From: Glandiceps talaboti
Taxonomy: Eukaryota; Hemichordata; Enteropneusta; Spengelidae
Direction of reading: 5' to 3'
Length of the DNA stretch: 64,000 bases
NCBI RefSeq assembly: GCF_964340395.1
Contig: NC_135549.1
Coordinates: forward strand, 32,218,832-32,282,831
This document shows positions 14,545-28,700 of the stretch, piece by piece. The translations under genes and the position numbers were made by a program. The notes beneath the pieces were generated by a model. It had not been told where the DNA came from and ran no database searches. It saw nothing but the letters and a program-made list of their open reading frames with translations. How positions within the stretch are numbered: the first letter of the stretch is position 1; each line of letters opens with the position of its first letter.

Positions 14545-17196
14545 AACTAAACACACTTACCGCTACTTGTGACCCTATGTCTTTCCTCCAACATGGACAC
14601 TGCTCTTTGGGAACACATGTCAAGTCCTCTCCACTCATCGTAATTCTTTTCCCGTTTAAACTGCAGAATGGCAGACTTGCGCTTTGGGGCACACATGCCG
14701 TTATATTGGTACCTTCGTCTTGACATTCATCTTCGAAAATACCCTCCAGCAGCCAGTGACATAGCTGTGGACAGGTCACCAAAACATCCGTCTCCCCGCG
14801 GTCACAGATACCTGCAATCTCATATACAACCAAAATGAGTGTAGAACATCAACGTATTCGCAATGTAATTTGGCATTTTCCTGACTATTTTATACGATTT
14901 CCTATCGAAAATATTTCAATCAAACCAAACTTAGCAATAAATGGAATGATCTTATCTAATGTGGGACATCTTCAAGATATTGACGTCACATTGTCCCAGT
15001 GATATGGATCTGACTAGTCTAATTCTAATTTCTAATTTAATATACAAGGCTAGCCTCTGCTGCCATATGCAATAACATGTCTCTATATTTATGTATCTAT
15101 ATATTACAGGCTCAGACCACTATAATAAGGGTATGCTATGCTCGTCTGGATAATGAACCGAGCAGAGCTAAGCCTAGATATTATCTAGCGCCCTCCACGG
15201 GGTAACAAATTGTTCACAGCAATAATATATTTCGTTGCATATATAAGGGAGGCACAGCCTGCCTTTATACGTTTTCAGGGCGTAATTTGTGATGCATATT
15301 CAAGAGAATTCACTTTTGTTGTGAGGTACACATATATTCATTTTGGTATATCCACATGTTTATTGTTGTCTTTGCAATACGCACCTTCTGTTGTCATAGC
15401 TTGTGTGGTTTTGGCCTCAGTTGTTGCTGCCTCTGTAGTCACAGCTTGTGTTGTTTTGGCCTCGGTTGTCACAGATGGTGTTGTTTTGGCCTCAGTTGTT
15501 GCTGCCTCTGTTGTCACAGCTTGTGTGGTTACAGCCTTGGTTGTCACAGATGGTGTTGTTTTTGCCTCAGTTGTTGCTGCCTCTGTTGTCACAGCTTGTG
15601 TGGTTTCAGCCTCGGTTGTCACAGATGGTGTTGTTTTGGCCTTAGTTGTTGCTGGCTCTGTTGTCACAGCTTGTGTGGTTTTAGCCTTGGTTGTCACAGA
15701 TGGTGTTGTTTTGGCCTCAGTTGTTGTTGCCTCTGTTGTCACAGCTTGTGTGGTTTCAGCCTCGGTTGTCACAGATTGTGTTGTTTTGGCCTCAGTTGTT
15801 GCTGCCTCTGATGTCACAGCTTGAGTGGTTTCAGCCTTTGTTGTTGCTGCCTCTGTTGTAACAACTGGGCTTGTTTTGGCCGCGGTTGTCACAGATGGTG
15901 TTGTTTTTGCCTCAGTTGTTGCTGCCTCTGTTGTCACAGCTTGTGTGGTTTTGGCCTCGGTTGTCACAGATGGTGTTGTTTTGGCCTCAGTTGTTGCTGC
16001 CTCTGTTGTCACAGCTTGTGTGGTTTTGGCCTCGGTTGTCACAGATGGTGTTGTTTTGGCCTCAGTTGTTGCTGCCTCTGTTGTCACAGCTTGTGTGGTT
16101 TTAGCCTCGGTTGTCACAGATGGTGTTGTTTTTGCCTCAGTTGTTGCTGCCTCTGATGTCACAGCTTGAGTGGTTTCAGCCTTTGTTGTTGCTGCCTCTG
16201 TTGTAACAACTGGGCTTGTTTTGGCCGCGGTTGTCACAGATGGTGTTGTTTTGGCCTCAGTTGTTGCTGGCTCTGTTGTCACAGCTTGTGTGGTTTTAGC
16301 CTTGGTTGTCACAGATGGTGTTGTTTTGGCCTCGGTTGTTGCTGCCTCTGTTGTAATAGCTTGTGTGGTTTCAGCCTCGGTTGTCACAGATGGTGTTGTT
16401 TTGGCCTCAGTTGTTGTTGCCTCTGTTGTCACAGCTTGTGTGGTTTCAGCCTCGGTTGTCACAGATTGTGTTGTTTTGGCCTCAGTTGTTGCTGCCTCTG
16501 TAGTCACAGCTTGTGTGGTTTCAGGTTTAGTTGTAGCTGCCTCTGTTGTAACAACTGGTGTTGTTTTGGCCTCGGTTGTTGCTGCCTCAGTTGTTGCACC
16601 TAGAGTGGTTTCCTCTGAAACTGTAACAATTTCTGTTTCTGCTGGGCTTGTCTTGCCAATAGTTGTTATTTCACCCTCTGTTGTCACTGGTTGTGTGGTT
16701 TTCACCATAGTTGTTGCTGCCTCCGTTGTCACAGCTTGCGTGGTTACACCCTCAGTGGTTCTCAATTCAGTTGTCTTAACTACTGGTGTGGTTGCACCCT
16801 CAGTGGTTCTCAATTCAGTTGTCTTAATTACTGGCGTGGTTACACCCTCAGTGGTTCTCAATTCTGTTGTCACAACTATTGGTGTGGTTGTACTCTCAGT
16901 AGTTGTCACTCTTGTGGTCATTCCCGCTGTTGTCCTAGCCTGAGTTGTCGGTGGTAGAGTTGTGAGTTGAAGTGTTGTTGGAGCAGTGGTCGCCTCTATG
17001 ACACATATCAAAGTAAAAGAACAATAGTTTGTATTAATAAAACGATATCATGATATTAGACATGTTAGGTAATTTCTCGAGTAAACAGAATCGGACCGTG
17101 TTGATGCACACAATATAATGCTATCTACGTGCTTCGAATTATTATTATTACCTCCCGTAAGGGTACGGGAGGTATTAAAATGGTGATGTCTGTCTG

Positions 17197-17236
<40 letters not shown>

Positions 17237-17243
17237 CATCGGG

Positions 17244-17303
<60 letters not shown>

Positions 17304-20300
17304 CTGTGTGCGTGTCAGTTTGTCTGTCTGTCAGTGTCATCATTTTCTGAACGACGGCTGGCTTAATTATAATGAAATTTGGTACATATAATGTTAGTGG
17401 TAATAGCTAGACCTGATTAGTTTTTCAGCAATATCTGTTCATGTTAAGTAGGTCAATTTGCATATTAATGAAATCAACTAATTAAGCAATATCTTAAGAC
17501 TGTATACTTCAATTTCGATGTAATTTAGACTCTTCGTTACACATAACAAAGCACATCTGTGCTATAAAATTTGTTGATATACCTAATTAGAGAGCTGGTT
17601 GATATAACTATATTTCGGTAAGGTCGGTATTTTTAATTCTCAAATCTGAAATTTTAACTTTATACTTCTGATAGTATGACAAGTAAAAAAAGAGTGACAC
17701 TCGATACTATATCGAGTAATGTGACACACTCGATAGTATGACAAGGAAAATGACACTCAATAGTATGACGAGTAATGTGACGCATTCGATATTATGACAA
17801 GTAGTGACACACTAGATAGTATGACAAGTAATTTGACACACTCGATAGCATAATAAGGAAAATGACACACTCGATGATGTGACAAATAATTTGACACATT
17901 TGATGATATGAAATGTAAAATGACACATTATAGTATGACAAATACAGTGACACATGTAAAGTGACACATTCGATAGTATGACAAGTGACACATTCGATAG
18001 TATGACAAGTAAAGTGATACTCTTGATATTATAACAAGTAATGTGACACACTTGATATTATGACAAGTGATGCATTCGATAGTATAAACAAGTGATACAC
18101 TTGATATCATCACAAGTAAAGTGACACACTTGATAGTATGACAAGTAATGTGACACATTCGATAGTATGACAAGTGGCACACTCGATAGTATGACAAGTA
18201 AAGTGACACACTCGATAGTATGACAAGTAAAGTGACACTCAATAGTATGACAAGTAGTGACACACTTGATATATAGTATGACCATGCTTAGTAGAATATG
18301 CAAAATGACAACGCTTAGTAGTATATGCAAAATGACAACATTTAGTAGAATATGCAAAATGACCATGCTTAGTAGAATATACAAAATGACCATGCTTAGT
18401 AGAATATACAAAATGACCATGCTTAGTAGAATATGCAAAATGATCATGCTTAGCAGAATGTGCAAAATTCCAATGCTTAGTAGATTATGCAAAATGAATA
18501 TGCTTAGTAGAATATACAAAATGACCATGCTTAGTAGAATATACAAAATGACCATGCTTAGTAGAATATACAGAATGACCATGCTTAGTAGAATTTGCAA
18601 AATGACCATGCTTAGTAGAATATGCAAAATGACCATGCTTAGCAGAATGTGCAAAATGACCATGCTTAGTAGAATGTGCAAAATGACTATGCTTAGTAGA
18701 ATATGCCAAATGAATATGCTTAGTAGAATATACAAAATGACCATGCTTAGTAGAATATGCAAAATGATCATGCTTAGCAGAATATGCAAAATGACCATGC
18801 TTAGTAGAATATGCAAAATGATCATGCTTAGCAGAAAATGCAAAATGACCATGCTTAGCAGAATATGCCAAATGACCATGCTTAGTAGAATATACAAAAT
18901 GACCATGCTTAGTAGATTATGCAAAATGACCATGCTTACTAGAATGTACAAAATGATCATGCTTAGCAGAATATGCAAAATTCCCATGCTTAGCAGAATA
19001 TGCAAAATGACCATGCTTAGTAGAATGTGCAAAATTCCAATGCTTAGTAGAATATGCCAAATGAATATGCTTAGTAGAATATACAAAATGACCATGCTTA
19101 GTAGAATATGCAAAATGATCATGCTTAGAAGAATATACAAAATGACCATGCTTAGTAGAATATGCCAAATGACCATGCTTAGTAGAATGTGCAAAATGAC
19201 CATGCTTAGTAGAATGTGCAAAATTCCAATGCTTAGCAGAATGTAAAAAATGACCATGCTTAGTAGAATGTGCAAAATGACCATGCTTAGTAGAATGTGC
19301 AAAATTCCAATGCTCAGTAGAATATGCCAAATGAATATGCTTAGTAGAATATACAAAATGATCATGCTTAGTAGAATGTGCAAAATTCCAATGCTTAGTA
19401 GATTATGCAAAATGAATATGCTTAGTAGAATATACAAAATGACCATGCTTAGTAGAATGTACAAAATGACCATGCTTAGTAGAATGTGCAAAATGACCAT
19501 GCTTAGTAGAATATGCCAAATGACCATGCTTAGTAGAATATGCAAAAAGACCATGCTTAGTAGAATGTGCAAAATGACCATGCTTAGTAGAATATGCCAA
19601 ATGACCATGCTTAGTAAAATGTGCAAAATTCCAATGCTTAGTAGATTAAGTAAAATGAATATGCTTAGTAGAATATACAAAATGACCATGCTTAGTAGAA
19701 TATGCCAAATGACCATGCTTAGTAGAATGTGCAAAATTCCAATGCTTAGTAGATTATGCAAAATGAATATGCTTAGTAGAATATACAAAATGACCATGCT
19801 TAGTAGAATATACAAAACGACCATGCTTAGTAGAATATGCAAAATGACCATGCTTAGTAGAATATGCAAAATGACCATGCTTAGTAGAATGTGCAAAATG
19901 ACTATGCTTAGTAGAATATGCCAAATGAATATGCTTAGTAGAATATGCAAAATGACCATGCTTAGTAGAATGTGCAAAATGACTATGCTTAGTAGAATAC
20001 ACAAAATGACCATGCTTAGCAGAATATGCCAAATGACCATGCTTAGGGACAGGTCAGTTTCTTTGGCCAAGGGGGGGGGGAGGGGTGGATTGGGAGGGGG
20101 GTCACCCTGTTTTTTGAAATTAGCAGTAGGAGGGGGGTCATGCTGTTTTCAAAATTGTGTTTTGGATTGTGATGAAAGAAAAAATCCTTTTTCTACAATG
20201 GCATATAGCCTTGTCTGAAATGTGGTACATGTAAATATTTGTTCTTCTTCCTGTTTCTTACATGAATTGTTTAATATTACTTATTAGTTCAAGCACAACT

Positions 20301-22687
20301 ATAAATGTACATATACATGTATTACCTAGCTACCACACTAGTTACAGAACATGTCATGTAAATGATTGGCTGTTTCACAATCAGTGCTTCACTTATATTG
20401 CACTTTGGGGCAAAAGTGAACTTGAAGGTTTCGTAATGGTAATCTTCATAGATAGTAATAAAAGAAGTTAATCTAAAATGTTCCCTACTCGTCACTATGA
20501 ACTTGTCAGAAGGGAGTAATACACTTTCTATTTTGGACACTACATGTTATTGACACTACAAATCACCACATCTCATCAGATTCCAGTTTCTATTATACAC
20601 TAGGTATGACCACCTAAAGTTCTCTAACATACCGTGTGACTTTACTATACATGCAATATTAATGCCACTATACCAATGTTACGGGGCCATTTTTATGTGA
20701 CATGGGAAACTCATTTAAAACTTACATTTACATTAGCTATTCGAAGCTTGGAAATATTACCTCAAAGGCTATGAATAACCTAAACATTGCCTTAATAGAG
20801 GCAAAGAAACTGCAGATCTGCAAGGGGGAAAACCCCCAAGGACTCCCTCACCCCCAGAGGTCACTCATGTATTCAACCAACAATCAGATGCACCAACAAC
20901 CTTTTTACTGTCATAATGGTATTAAACTTTTCTTAAATATTTTCACCCTATTTGAGATGATAGTCTTTTAAAGATGTGAAATGTTTGCCAAGGTAGTCTA
21001 AAATTGCCTTAAACTCCAAATCTCCCCTACCAATGATACTACCAGTAGATGTGCTGACATTTACTACATGTATATAATGATGCCATGTAACTGTTTAAGA
21101 ACATTTTTCAACCCTATGTAAGTTATAAAGAATAGTTTCTGATACTTGATGGTGCTGTCTTGTAAAGCATGGATTGAGTTATTGCTTGAAAGGGTCTGAA
21201 TAGCCTAAAATTTGGCTTTAAGAGTAAAAATCCTCCAGGGCTTTTAGAGGGAGACCCCCTTGAACCCCACATGAGGTGGACATATCCCAGTCTCAAACTC
21301 TCCCCCTCATACTGTCAAGATGCTATCAAAGTATATTTCAAAAATATTTCAAACCTGTGTAGTTGCTTTTTACATGTTGGTGCTGTCTTGTAAACCTTTG
21401 AAATTATTGTCTGAAAGGGTCTGAATAGTCTCAAAAGTGACTTTTCAGAGTAAAAAACCTCCAGGACTTTGAGGGGGAGACCCCCTAGGAACCCCCCCCC
21501 CCACTACATGAAGTGTACACATCCCAGTCTCCAGCTCTTCCCCCTACCTCTTACTGTCAAGATGCTATCAAACTTAATATTTCAAAATATTTTATCTTTT
21601 TACATGTTGGTGCTGTCTTGTAAAGCTTATTATTGTCTGAAAGGGCCTGAATAGTCTCAAAATCGACTTTTCAGAGTAAAAACCTCTAGGACACCTCCTA
21701 GGACCCCCCATAAGATATATGCATATTCCCTGCTCAAGCATTCCCATACCTTTCACTGTCAAGATGCTATTAAACTCCTTTTGGAATATATTTACCCTGT
21801 GTAGTCACTAATTATAATTATGATAGTGCTAACCCGGAATCTTATAAAGTAGATGCAAGACAGTCAAGCAGTCCACATTGAGTCACGATAAAAAAATACC
21901 TTTCATTTGAAAATTATATATATATATGGGATGGGGGGTCATCATGTTTTAGAATTAAGTGATAGGGGGGTCAGCCTGTTTTTGGTTTTACAAATAGGGG
22001 GGGTCAGTGACTTTTTGTCGGCCCAATGTAAGAATCCACCCCCCCCCCACCCCCCAAGGCTGAAGAAACTGACCGGTCCCTTATAAGAATATGCCAAATG
22101 ACCATGCTTAGTAGAATATGCCAAATGACCTTGCTTAGTAGAATATGCCAAATGACCATGCTTATAACAACACACTGGGTATTGCGAATTGAAAATATCC
22201 TTCACTCACCACAAATACAGAGGAAGCGAACTTCATAGTCTGAACATATACCAGTCACCTGCTTACTGTTGTAACATTCGAGACCAATCTGTAGGTTACA
22301 CACAGCATTCTGTCCTGGTATTTCATCATAAGGGCTTTCACTCCAAACTTCTCTACATTGAATCTCGCCAGGATTCTCACAGAATTGATATTGTGTTCGC
22401 AGCTGTCGTATACTTTCAAAATCGCCTTTCTCTAGCCCCATACTTGGGGTATGAACATCCATCCACTCTGTCCATCCTGTACTCACACACTCAGGTTGTA
22501 GGGTGGCATCAGTTGTTGGGGCTGGTTGTGTTGTGATAGCTGAGGAAGAAAGAGAAAGCTGTATTTAATCATCTGCGAAAGATTTATTTTCTACACGGCA
22601 ACATCTAAAATTAAGTTCATCACAAAAGATCATTGGGCTTTATGGGCAATAAATATCCACCCTTATTTTATTTAATTGTATTTCATC

Positions 22688-22719
<32 letters not shown>

Positions 22720-25700
22720 TGTATGTATGTATGTGTGTATAGACACAATTAAACATAGTACTTACGGCATTCACATAGAAATCTAAGTTCATAGTCGGCA
22801 CATCGCCCTAATGGTTGGTTTGAGTTGAAGCAAACGAGACCAACATTTACCAAACAAGAAACACCAGGTTGTCTAAGCTGATAGTGCGGCATCTTAGATT
22901 CACTGTCTCTACACTCAATCTCAAGAGGATTCAGGCAAAAGGTAAAACGCCCTCTTATGTAGCCCAAGTATTCAAAATCTCCACTTGTTGGTTTATCTTC
23001 AGGTGTGAAAGCATTCATCCATCGTGTCCAGCCAGAAACACAATCTTTAGTAACTTCAGTCGTGGTTTGATATACTGGTGTGGATACTAAAGACATTGTA
23101 GTTATGTCAGTGTGAATAGTACCTACCACATCTTCGGGTTTAGTTACTGTCTGTGCTGTAGTAGCTGGCTCTGTTAGAGGGACAGATGGTCTTGATGTTA
23201 TCTGTGTTATCACAGCTTGTGTTGTTTTGGCCTCGGTTGTCAGAGCTTGTGTGGTTTTGAACTCAGTTGTTACTGCCTCTGTTGTCACAGCTTGTGTGGT
23301 TTTAGCCTCGGTTGTCACAGATGGTGTTGTTTTGGCCTCAGTTGTTGCTGCCTCTGTTGTCACAGCTTGTGTGGTTTTGGCCTCGGCTGTCACAGATGGT
23401 GTTGTTTTGGCCTCAGTTGTTGCTGCCTCTGTTGTCACAGATTGTGTGGTTTCAGCCTCGGTTATCACAGATGGTGTTGTTTTGGCCTCGGTTGTTGCTG
23501 CCTCTGTTGTCACAGCTTGTGTGGTTTCAGCCTCGGTTGTCACAGATGGTGTTGTTTTTGCCTCAGTTGTTGCTGCCTCTGTTGTCACAGCTTGTGTGGT
23601 TTCAGCCTCCGTTGTTACAGATGGTGTTGTTTTGGCCTCAGTTGTTGCTGCCTCTGTTGTCACAGATTGTGTGGTTTCAGCCTCGGTTGTCACAGATGGT
23701 GTTGTTTTGGCCTCAGTTGTTGCTGCCTCTGTTGTCACAGCTTGTGTGGTTTTGGCCTCGGTTGTCACAGATGGTGTTGTTTTGGCCTCAGTTGTTGCTG
23801 CCTCTATTGTCACAGCTTGTGTGGTTTCAGCCTCGGTTGTCACAGATGGTGTTGTTTTGGCCTCTGTTGTTGCTGCCTCTGTAGTCACAGCTTGTGTGGT
23901 TTCAGGTTTAGTTGTTGCTGCCTCTGTTGTAACAACTGGTGTTGTTTTGGCCTCGGTTGTTGCTGCCTCAGTTGTTGCACCTAGAGTGGTTTCAACTGAA
24001 ACTGTAACAATTTCTGTTTCTGCTGGGCTTGTCTTGCCAATAGTTGTTATTTCACCCTCTGTTGTCACTGGTTGTGTGGTTTTCACCACAGTTGTTGCTG
24101 CCTCTGATGTCACAGCTTGAGTGGTTTCAGCCTTTGTTGTTGCTGCCTCTGTTGTAACAACAGGGCTTGTTTTGGCCTCGGTTGTCACAGATGGTGTTGT
24201 TTTTGCCTCAGTTGTTGCTGCCTCTGTTGTCACAGCTTGTGTGGTTTTAGCCTTTGTTGTCACAGATGATGTTGTTTTGGCCTCAGTTGTTGCTGCCTCT
24301 GTTGTCACAGCTTGTGTGGTTTTAGCCTCGGTTGTCACAGATGGTGTTGTTTTGGCCTCAGTTGTTGCTGGCTCTGTTGTCACAGCTTGTGTGGTTTTAG
24401 CCTTGGTTGTCACAGATGGTGTTGATTTGGCCTCGGTTGTTGCTGCCTCTGTTGTAATAGCTTGTGTGGTTTCAGCCTCGGTTGTCACAGATGGTGTTGT
24501 TTTGGCCTCAGTTGTTGCTGGCTCTGTTGTCACAGCTTGTGTGGTTTCAGCCTCGGTTGTCACAGATGGTGTTGTTTTGGCCTCAGTTGTTGCTGGCTCT
24601 GTTGTCACAGCTTGTGTGGTTTTAGCCTTGGTTGTCACCGATGGTGTTGTTTTGGCCTCGGTTGTTGCTGCCTCTGTTGTAATAGCTTGTGTGGTTTCAG
24701 CCTCGGTTGTCACAGATGGTGTTGTTTTGGCCTCAGTTGTTGCTGGCTCTGTTGTCACAGCTTGTGTGGTTTTAGCCTTGGTTGTCACAGATGGTGTTGT
24801 TTTGGCCTCAGTTGTTGTTGCCTCTGTTGTCACAGCTTGTGTGGTTTCAGCCTCGGTTGTCACAGATTGTGTTGTTTTGGCCTCAGTTGTTGTTGCCTCT
24901 GTTGTCACAGCTTGTGTGGTTTCAGCCTCGGTTGTCACAGATTGTGTTGTTTTGGCCTCAGTTGTTGCTGCCTCTGTAGTCACAGCTTGTGTGGTTTCAG
25001 GTTTAGTTGTAGCTGCCTCTGTTGTAACAACTGGTGTTGTTTTGGCCTCGGTTGTTGCTGCCTCAGTTGTTGCACCTAGAGTGGTTTCCACTGAAACTGT
25101 AACAATTTCTGTTTCTGCTGGGCTTGTCTTGCCAATAGTTGTTATTTCACCCTCTGTTGTCACTGGTTGTGTGGTTTTCACCACAGTTGTTGCTGCCTCC
25201 GTTGTCACAGCTTGTGTTGTTTTGGCCTCAGTTGTTGCTGCCTCTGTTGTCACAACTTGTGTGGTTTTAGCCTCGGTTGTCACAGATGGTGTTGTTTTTG
25301 CCTCAGTTGTTGCTGCCTCTGTTGTCACAGCTTGTGTGGTTTCAGCCTCGGTTGTTACAGATGGTGTTGTTTTGGCCTCAGTTGTTGCTGCCTCTGTTGT
25401 CACAGCTTGTGTGGTTTCAGCCTCCGTTGTCACAGATGTTGTTTTTGCCTCAGTTGTTGCTGCCTCTGTTGTCACAGCTTGTGTGGTTTTAGCCTCGGTT
25501 GTCACAGATGGTGTTGTTTTGGCCTCAGTTGTTGCTGCCTCTGTTGTCACAGCTTGTGTGGTTTTAGCCTCGGTTGTCACAGATGGTGTTGTTTTGGCCT
25601 CAGTTGTTGCTGCCTCTGTAGTCACAGCTTGTGTGGTTTCAGCCTCGGTTGTCACAGATGGTGTTGTTTTGGCCTCAGTTGTTGCTGCCTCTGTTGTAAT

Positions 25701-28700
25701 AGCTTGTGTGGTTTTGGCCTCGGTTGTCACAGATGGTGTTGTTTTAGCCTCAGTTGTTACAGCACCTGTTGTTACACTCTGTGTTGTTATAGACTTAGTG
25801 GTTCTCAATTCTGTCGCCTTAATTACTGGTGTGGTTACGCCCTCAGTGGTTCTCAATTCTGTTGTCACAACTATTGGTGTGGTTGTACTCTCAGTAGTTG
25901 TCACTCTTGTGGTTATTCCCGCTGTTGTCCTAGCCTGAGTTGTCGGTGGTAGAGTTGTGAGTTGAAGTGTTGTTGGAGCAGTGGTCACCTCTATGACACA
26001 TATCAAAGTAAAAGAACAATAATTTGTATTAATAAAACGATGTCATGATATTAGACATGTTAGGTAATTTCTTGAGTAAACAGAATTGGACCGTTTTGAT
26101 GCACACAATATCATTTTATGAATGCTATCTACGTGCTTTGAATTATTTGTATTTTATATCACAACTAACAGGTAGTTCATGCACAATATCAAATAAAAAA
26201 CCCACTAATTTTGTATTGTACATAAACCACTAATCTGGTATTTTAGATAAACCCTTAACCACCGATGAGTCATGCGGAGACCAGCCAATCAAATACTGAC
26301 CCTCGTATAAGACCTCAATGCTAACGGATATGATAAATGTGTTTTATTGACCCTCGTATAAGACCTCAATGCTAACGGATATGATAAATATGTTTTATTG
26401 ACCCTCGTGTAAGACCTCAATGCTAACGGATATGATAAATATGTTTTATTGACCCTCATGTAAGACCTCAATGCTAACGGATATGATAAATGTGTTTTAT
26501 TGACCCTCGTGTAAAACCTCAATGCTAACGGATATGATAAATGTGTTGTATTGACCCTCGTGTAAGACCTCAATGCTAACGGATATGATAAATGTGTTGT
26601 ATTGGCCCTCATGTAAAACCTCAATGCTTATGAATATGATAAATGTGTTTTATTGACCCTCGTGTAAAACCTCAATGCTTATGAATATGATAAATGTGTT
26701 GTATTGGCCCTCATGTAAAACCTCAATGCTTATGAATATGATAAATGTGTTTTATTGACCCTCGTGTAAAACCTCAATGCTTATGAATATGATAAATGTG
26801 TTTTATTGACCCTCGTGTAAAACCTCAATGCTTATGAATATGATAAATGTGTTTTATTGACCCTCGTGTAAAACCTCAATGCTTATGAATATGATAAATG
26901 TGTTTTATTGACCCTCGTGTAAAACCTCAATGCTTATGAATATGATAAATGTGTTTTTCTTAGGTTTGATTTATCACATTTAAATGATTTTTGTCTTTGA
27001 AGATTGTGGCTGGTGTAGAAATCCAAAATGTGAAACTATTCAACGTCACTTGAATGCAGCATATGATAAATTAGAGAAAGCACTGACATGGGTTAATGTC
27101 ACTTTACTTAAAGCCTCACACAAATCAGGCATTGCGATGACAATGATGTTGTAATACGTCATCGCTTTGTCAATTCTTGTGTAATACGTCGTCGCTTTGT
27201 AAGGATTGCTGTTTTAAAACACATATTACACATTTACAAGGGTATGAGTATACAGCATTGTAAACAGCTGGGTATGATTTGTGATTGAGCTTATATTTTC
27301 ACATACATATTTAGGAAAATTACATGTGTAGAGTGCACATTGTTACAGGGAAGGGTGGGATATCATGCAACGAGTGTGCAGGCAGGTATAAAACTGGGTA
27401 ATTCCTACTCACTGTCACTGCAAGATTGTAAATAAACGGGGTTAATTTACAAAAAACATACACACTTTATTTATTCGATTTTTGTGTACAATTATTCAAA
27501 TCACCATTGGTGGGTCAACACCGAATTGGTCACGTGACTTCTCTAAAACAGGTACGGTTATAGTGCATGTATTACTAACACCCGCATGACAAAAACAAAA
27601 AAACCTAAGCACTCACAGCCCTCTCGCCGCTTTACAATGTATACCGTCAGGTTACAACACAAACTATCAGACAAAACTGAATACTATGATTTTGCTAACC
27701 TTTCATTACACAACCTCATTGACTTTGAAATAAAAAAGATATACATCGATGGCCACATTTCAATTTGAGAGTTTCTTAGTTTTGACTGAAAACATTGTTT
27801 CCATTTCCTTGGGATCTCGTGGGATCTTGGGTCAATATTGTACGTATGATAATAAGACTTAATATGGTTTGTGTGTAACAGGTTAACGAAAGGATGGTAT
27901 CAGTAAGTCTTAGCATTTAAATACTCCACTTGCACGATCAAACCGGATATGACATTGTGTTAAAAGCGAGGCTTTTGACCTTTCCAAATTGTAGTAACAT
28001 AATAGTGTCTGAGATTCACATTTTGGAATATTTTAGCTTGTCGTATGTTTTCTAAAAATAGTGACATAATTAGACATTACACACGCAGCTGAGTGACAAT
28101 GCTTGATTAAACTATAATGGTCACGTGTACATTGTCACGTGTAAGTTGTAGTGATTATATGTGACACTCAAACTCCAACGAATTCTGTTATCGAGCCATT
28201 TGAGTCATGCCGTGAGATGATGATATCATGCATTTCATATGAATGAATTATTCAAATATTGTCTTTCCTTTAAACAAGTTTCTAGGAACCGAGGCGAGTT
28301 GGCAAACAGATTGATATCCCCGCCTCAAATGTCATTTTTGAGGACCTCAGACGACACACAGAATAATGACAAAGGTCATGCTTTCAACCCAAAATGTTAT
28401 TTCCGTTTGATCGTGCCAATGGAGTACTGTTGTAACCAATACCTGAGTGTCTGCGAGTGGTCTATGAGAAACACTACCAATATTTACACACAAGGTAATT
28501 TTATTCTTTCCCTACCTGTCAATTTTAGTTCATCAGGAATAGTAATATGAGTAATATTTCCATTTAAAATGATGCAAAAATGTACCATAACACTCCCTTC
28601 GCTGAAAAAGTCGTTGAGTTAATACTCATTGGAATTGCAAAAATGTTGTATTTTAGCACACGTGGATAACAAGGTGTGAATAAACCATCTATCATGCAAA

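Noticed and set aside
15210-16957. Cys-rich and Val-rich plus-strand frames over exon 17
   Set aside because: The same artefact of the repetitive antisense strand.
18058-20218. A 670-codon minus frame and two 320-codon plus frames
   Set aside because: Products of the 27-bp satellite; every frame repeats a 9-residue unit and none has gene-like context.
23227-25938. Very long plus-strand frames (for example 605 codons, Val/Ala/Ser-rich) across the PTS exons
   Set aside because: They are antisense shadows of the 75-bp Thr repeat, whose period is a multiple of three and has no stops on the other strand. There is no domain, splice context or start context. The minus frame carries WxxW modules and phase-consistent splice sites.
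26289-26624. Repeat peptide [17 protein letters not shown]
   Set aside because: Only the 51-bp minisatellite; the frame breaks when the unit subtype changes.
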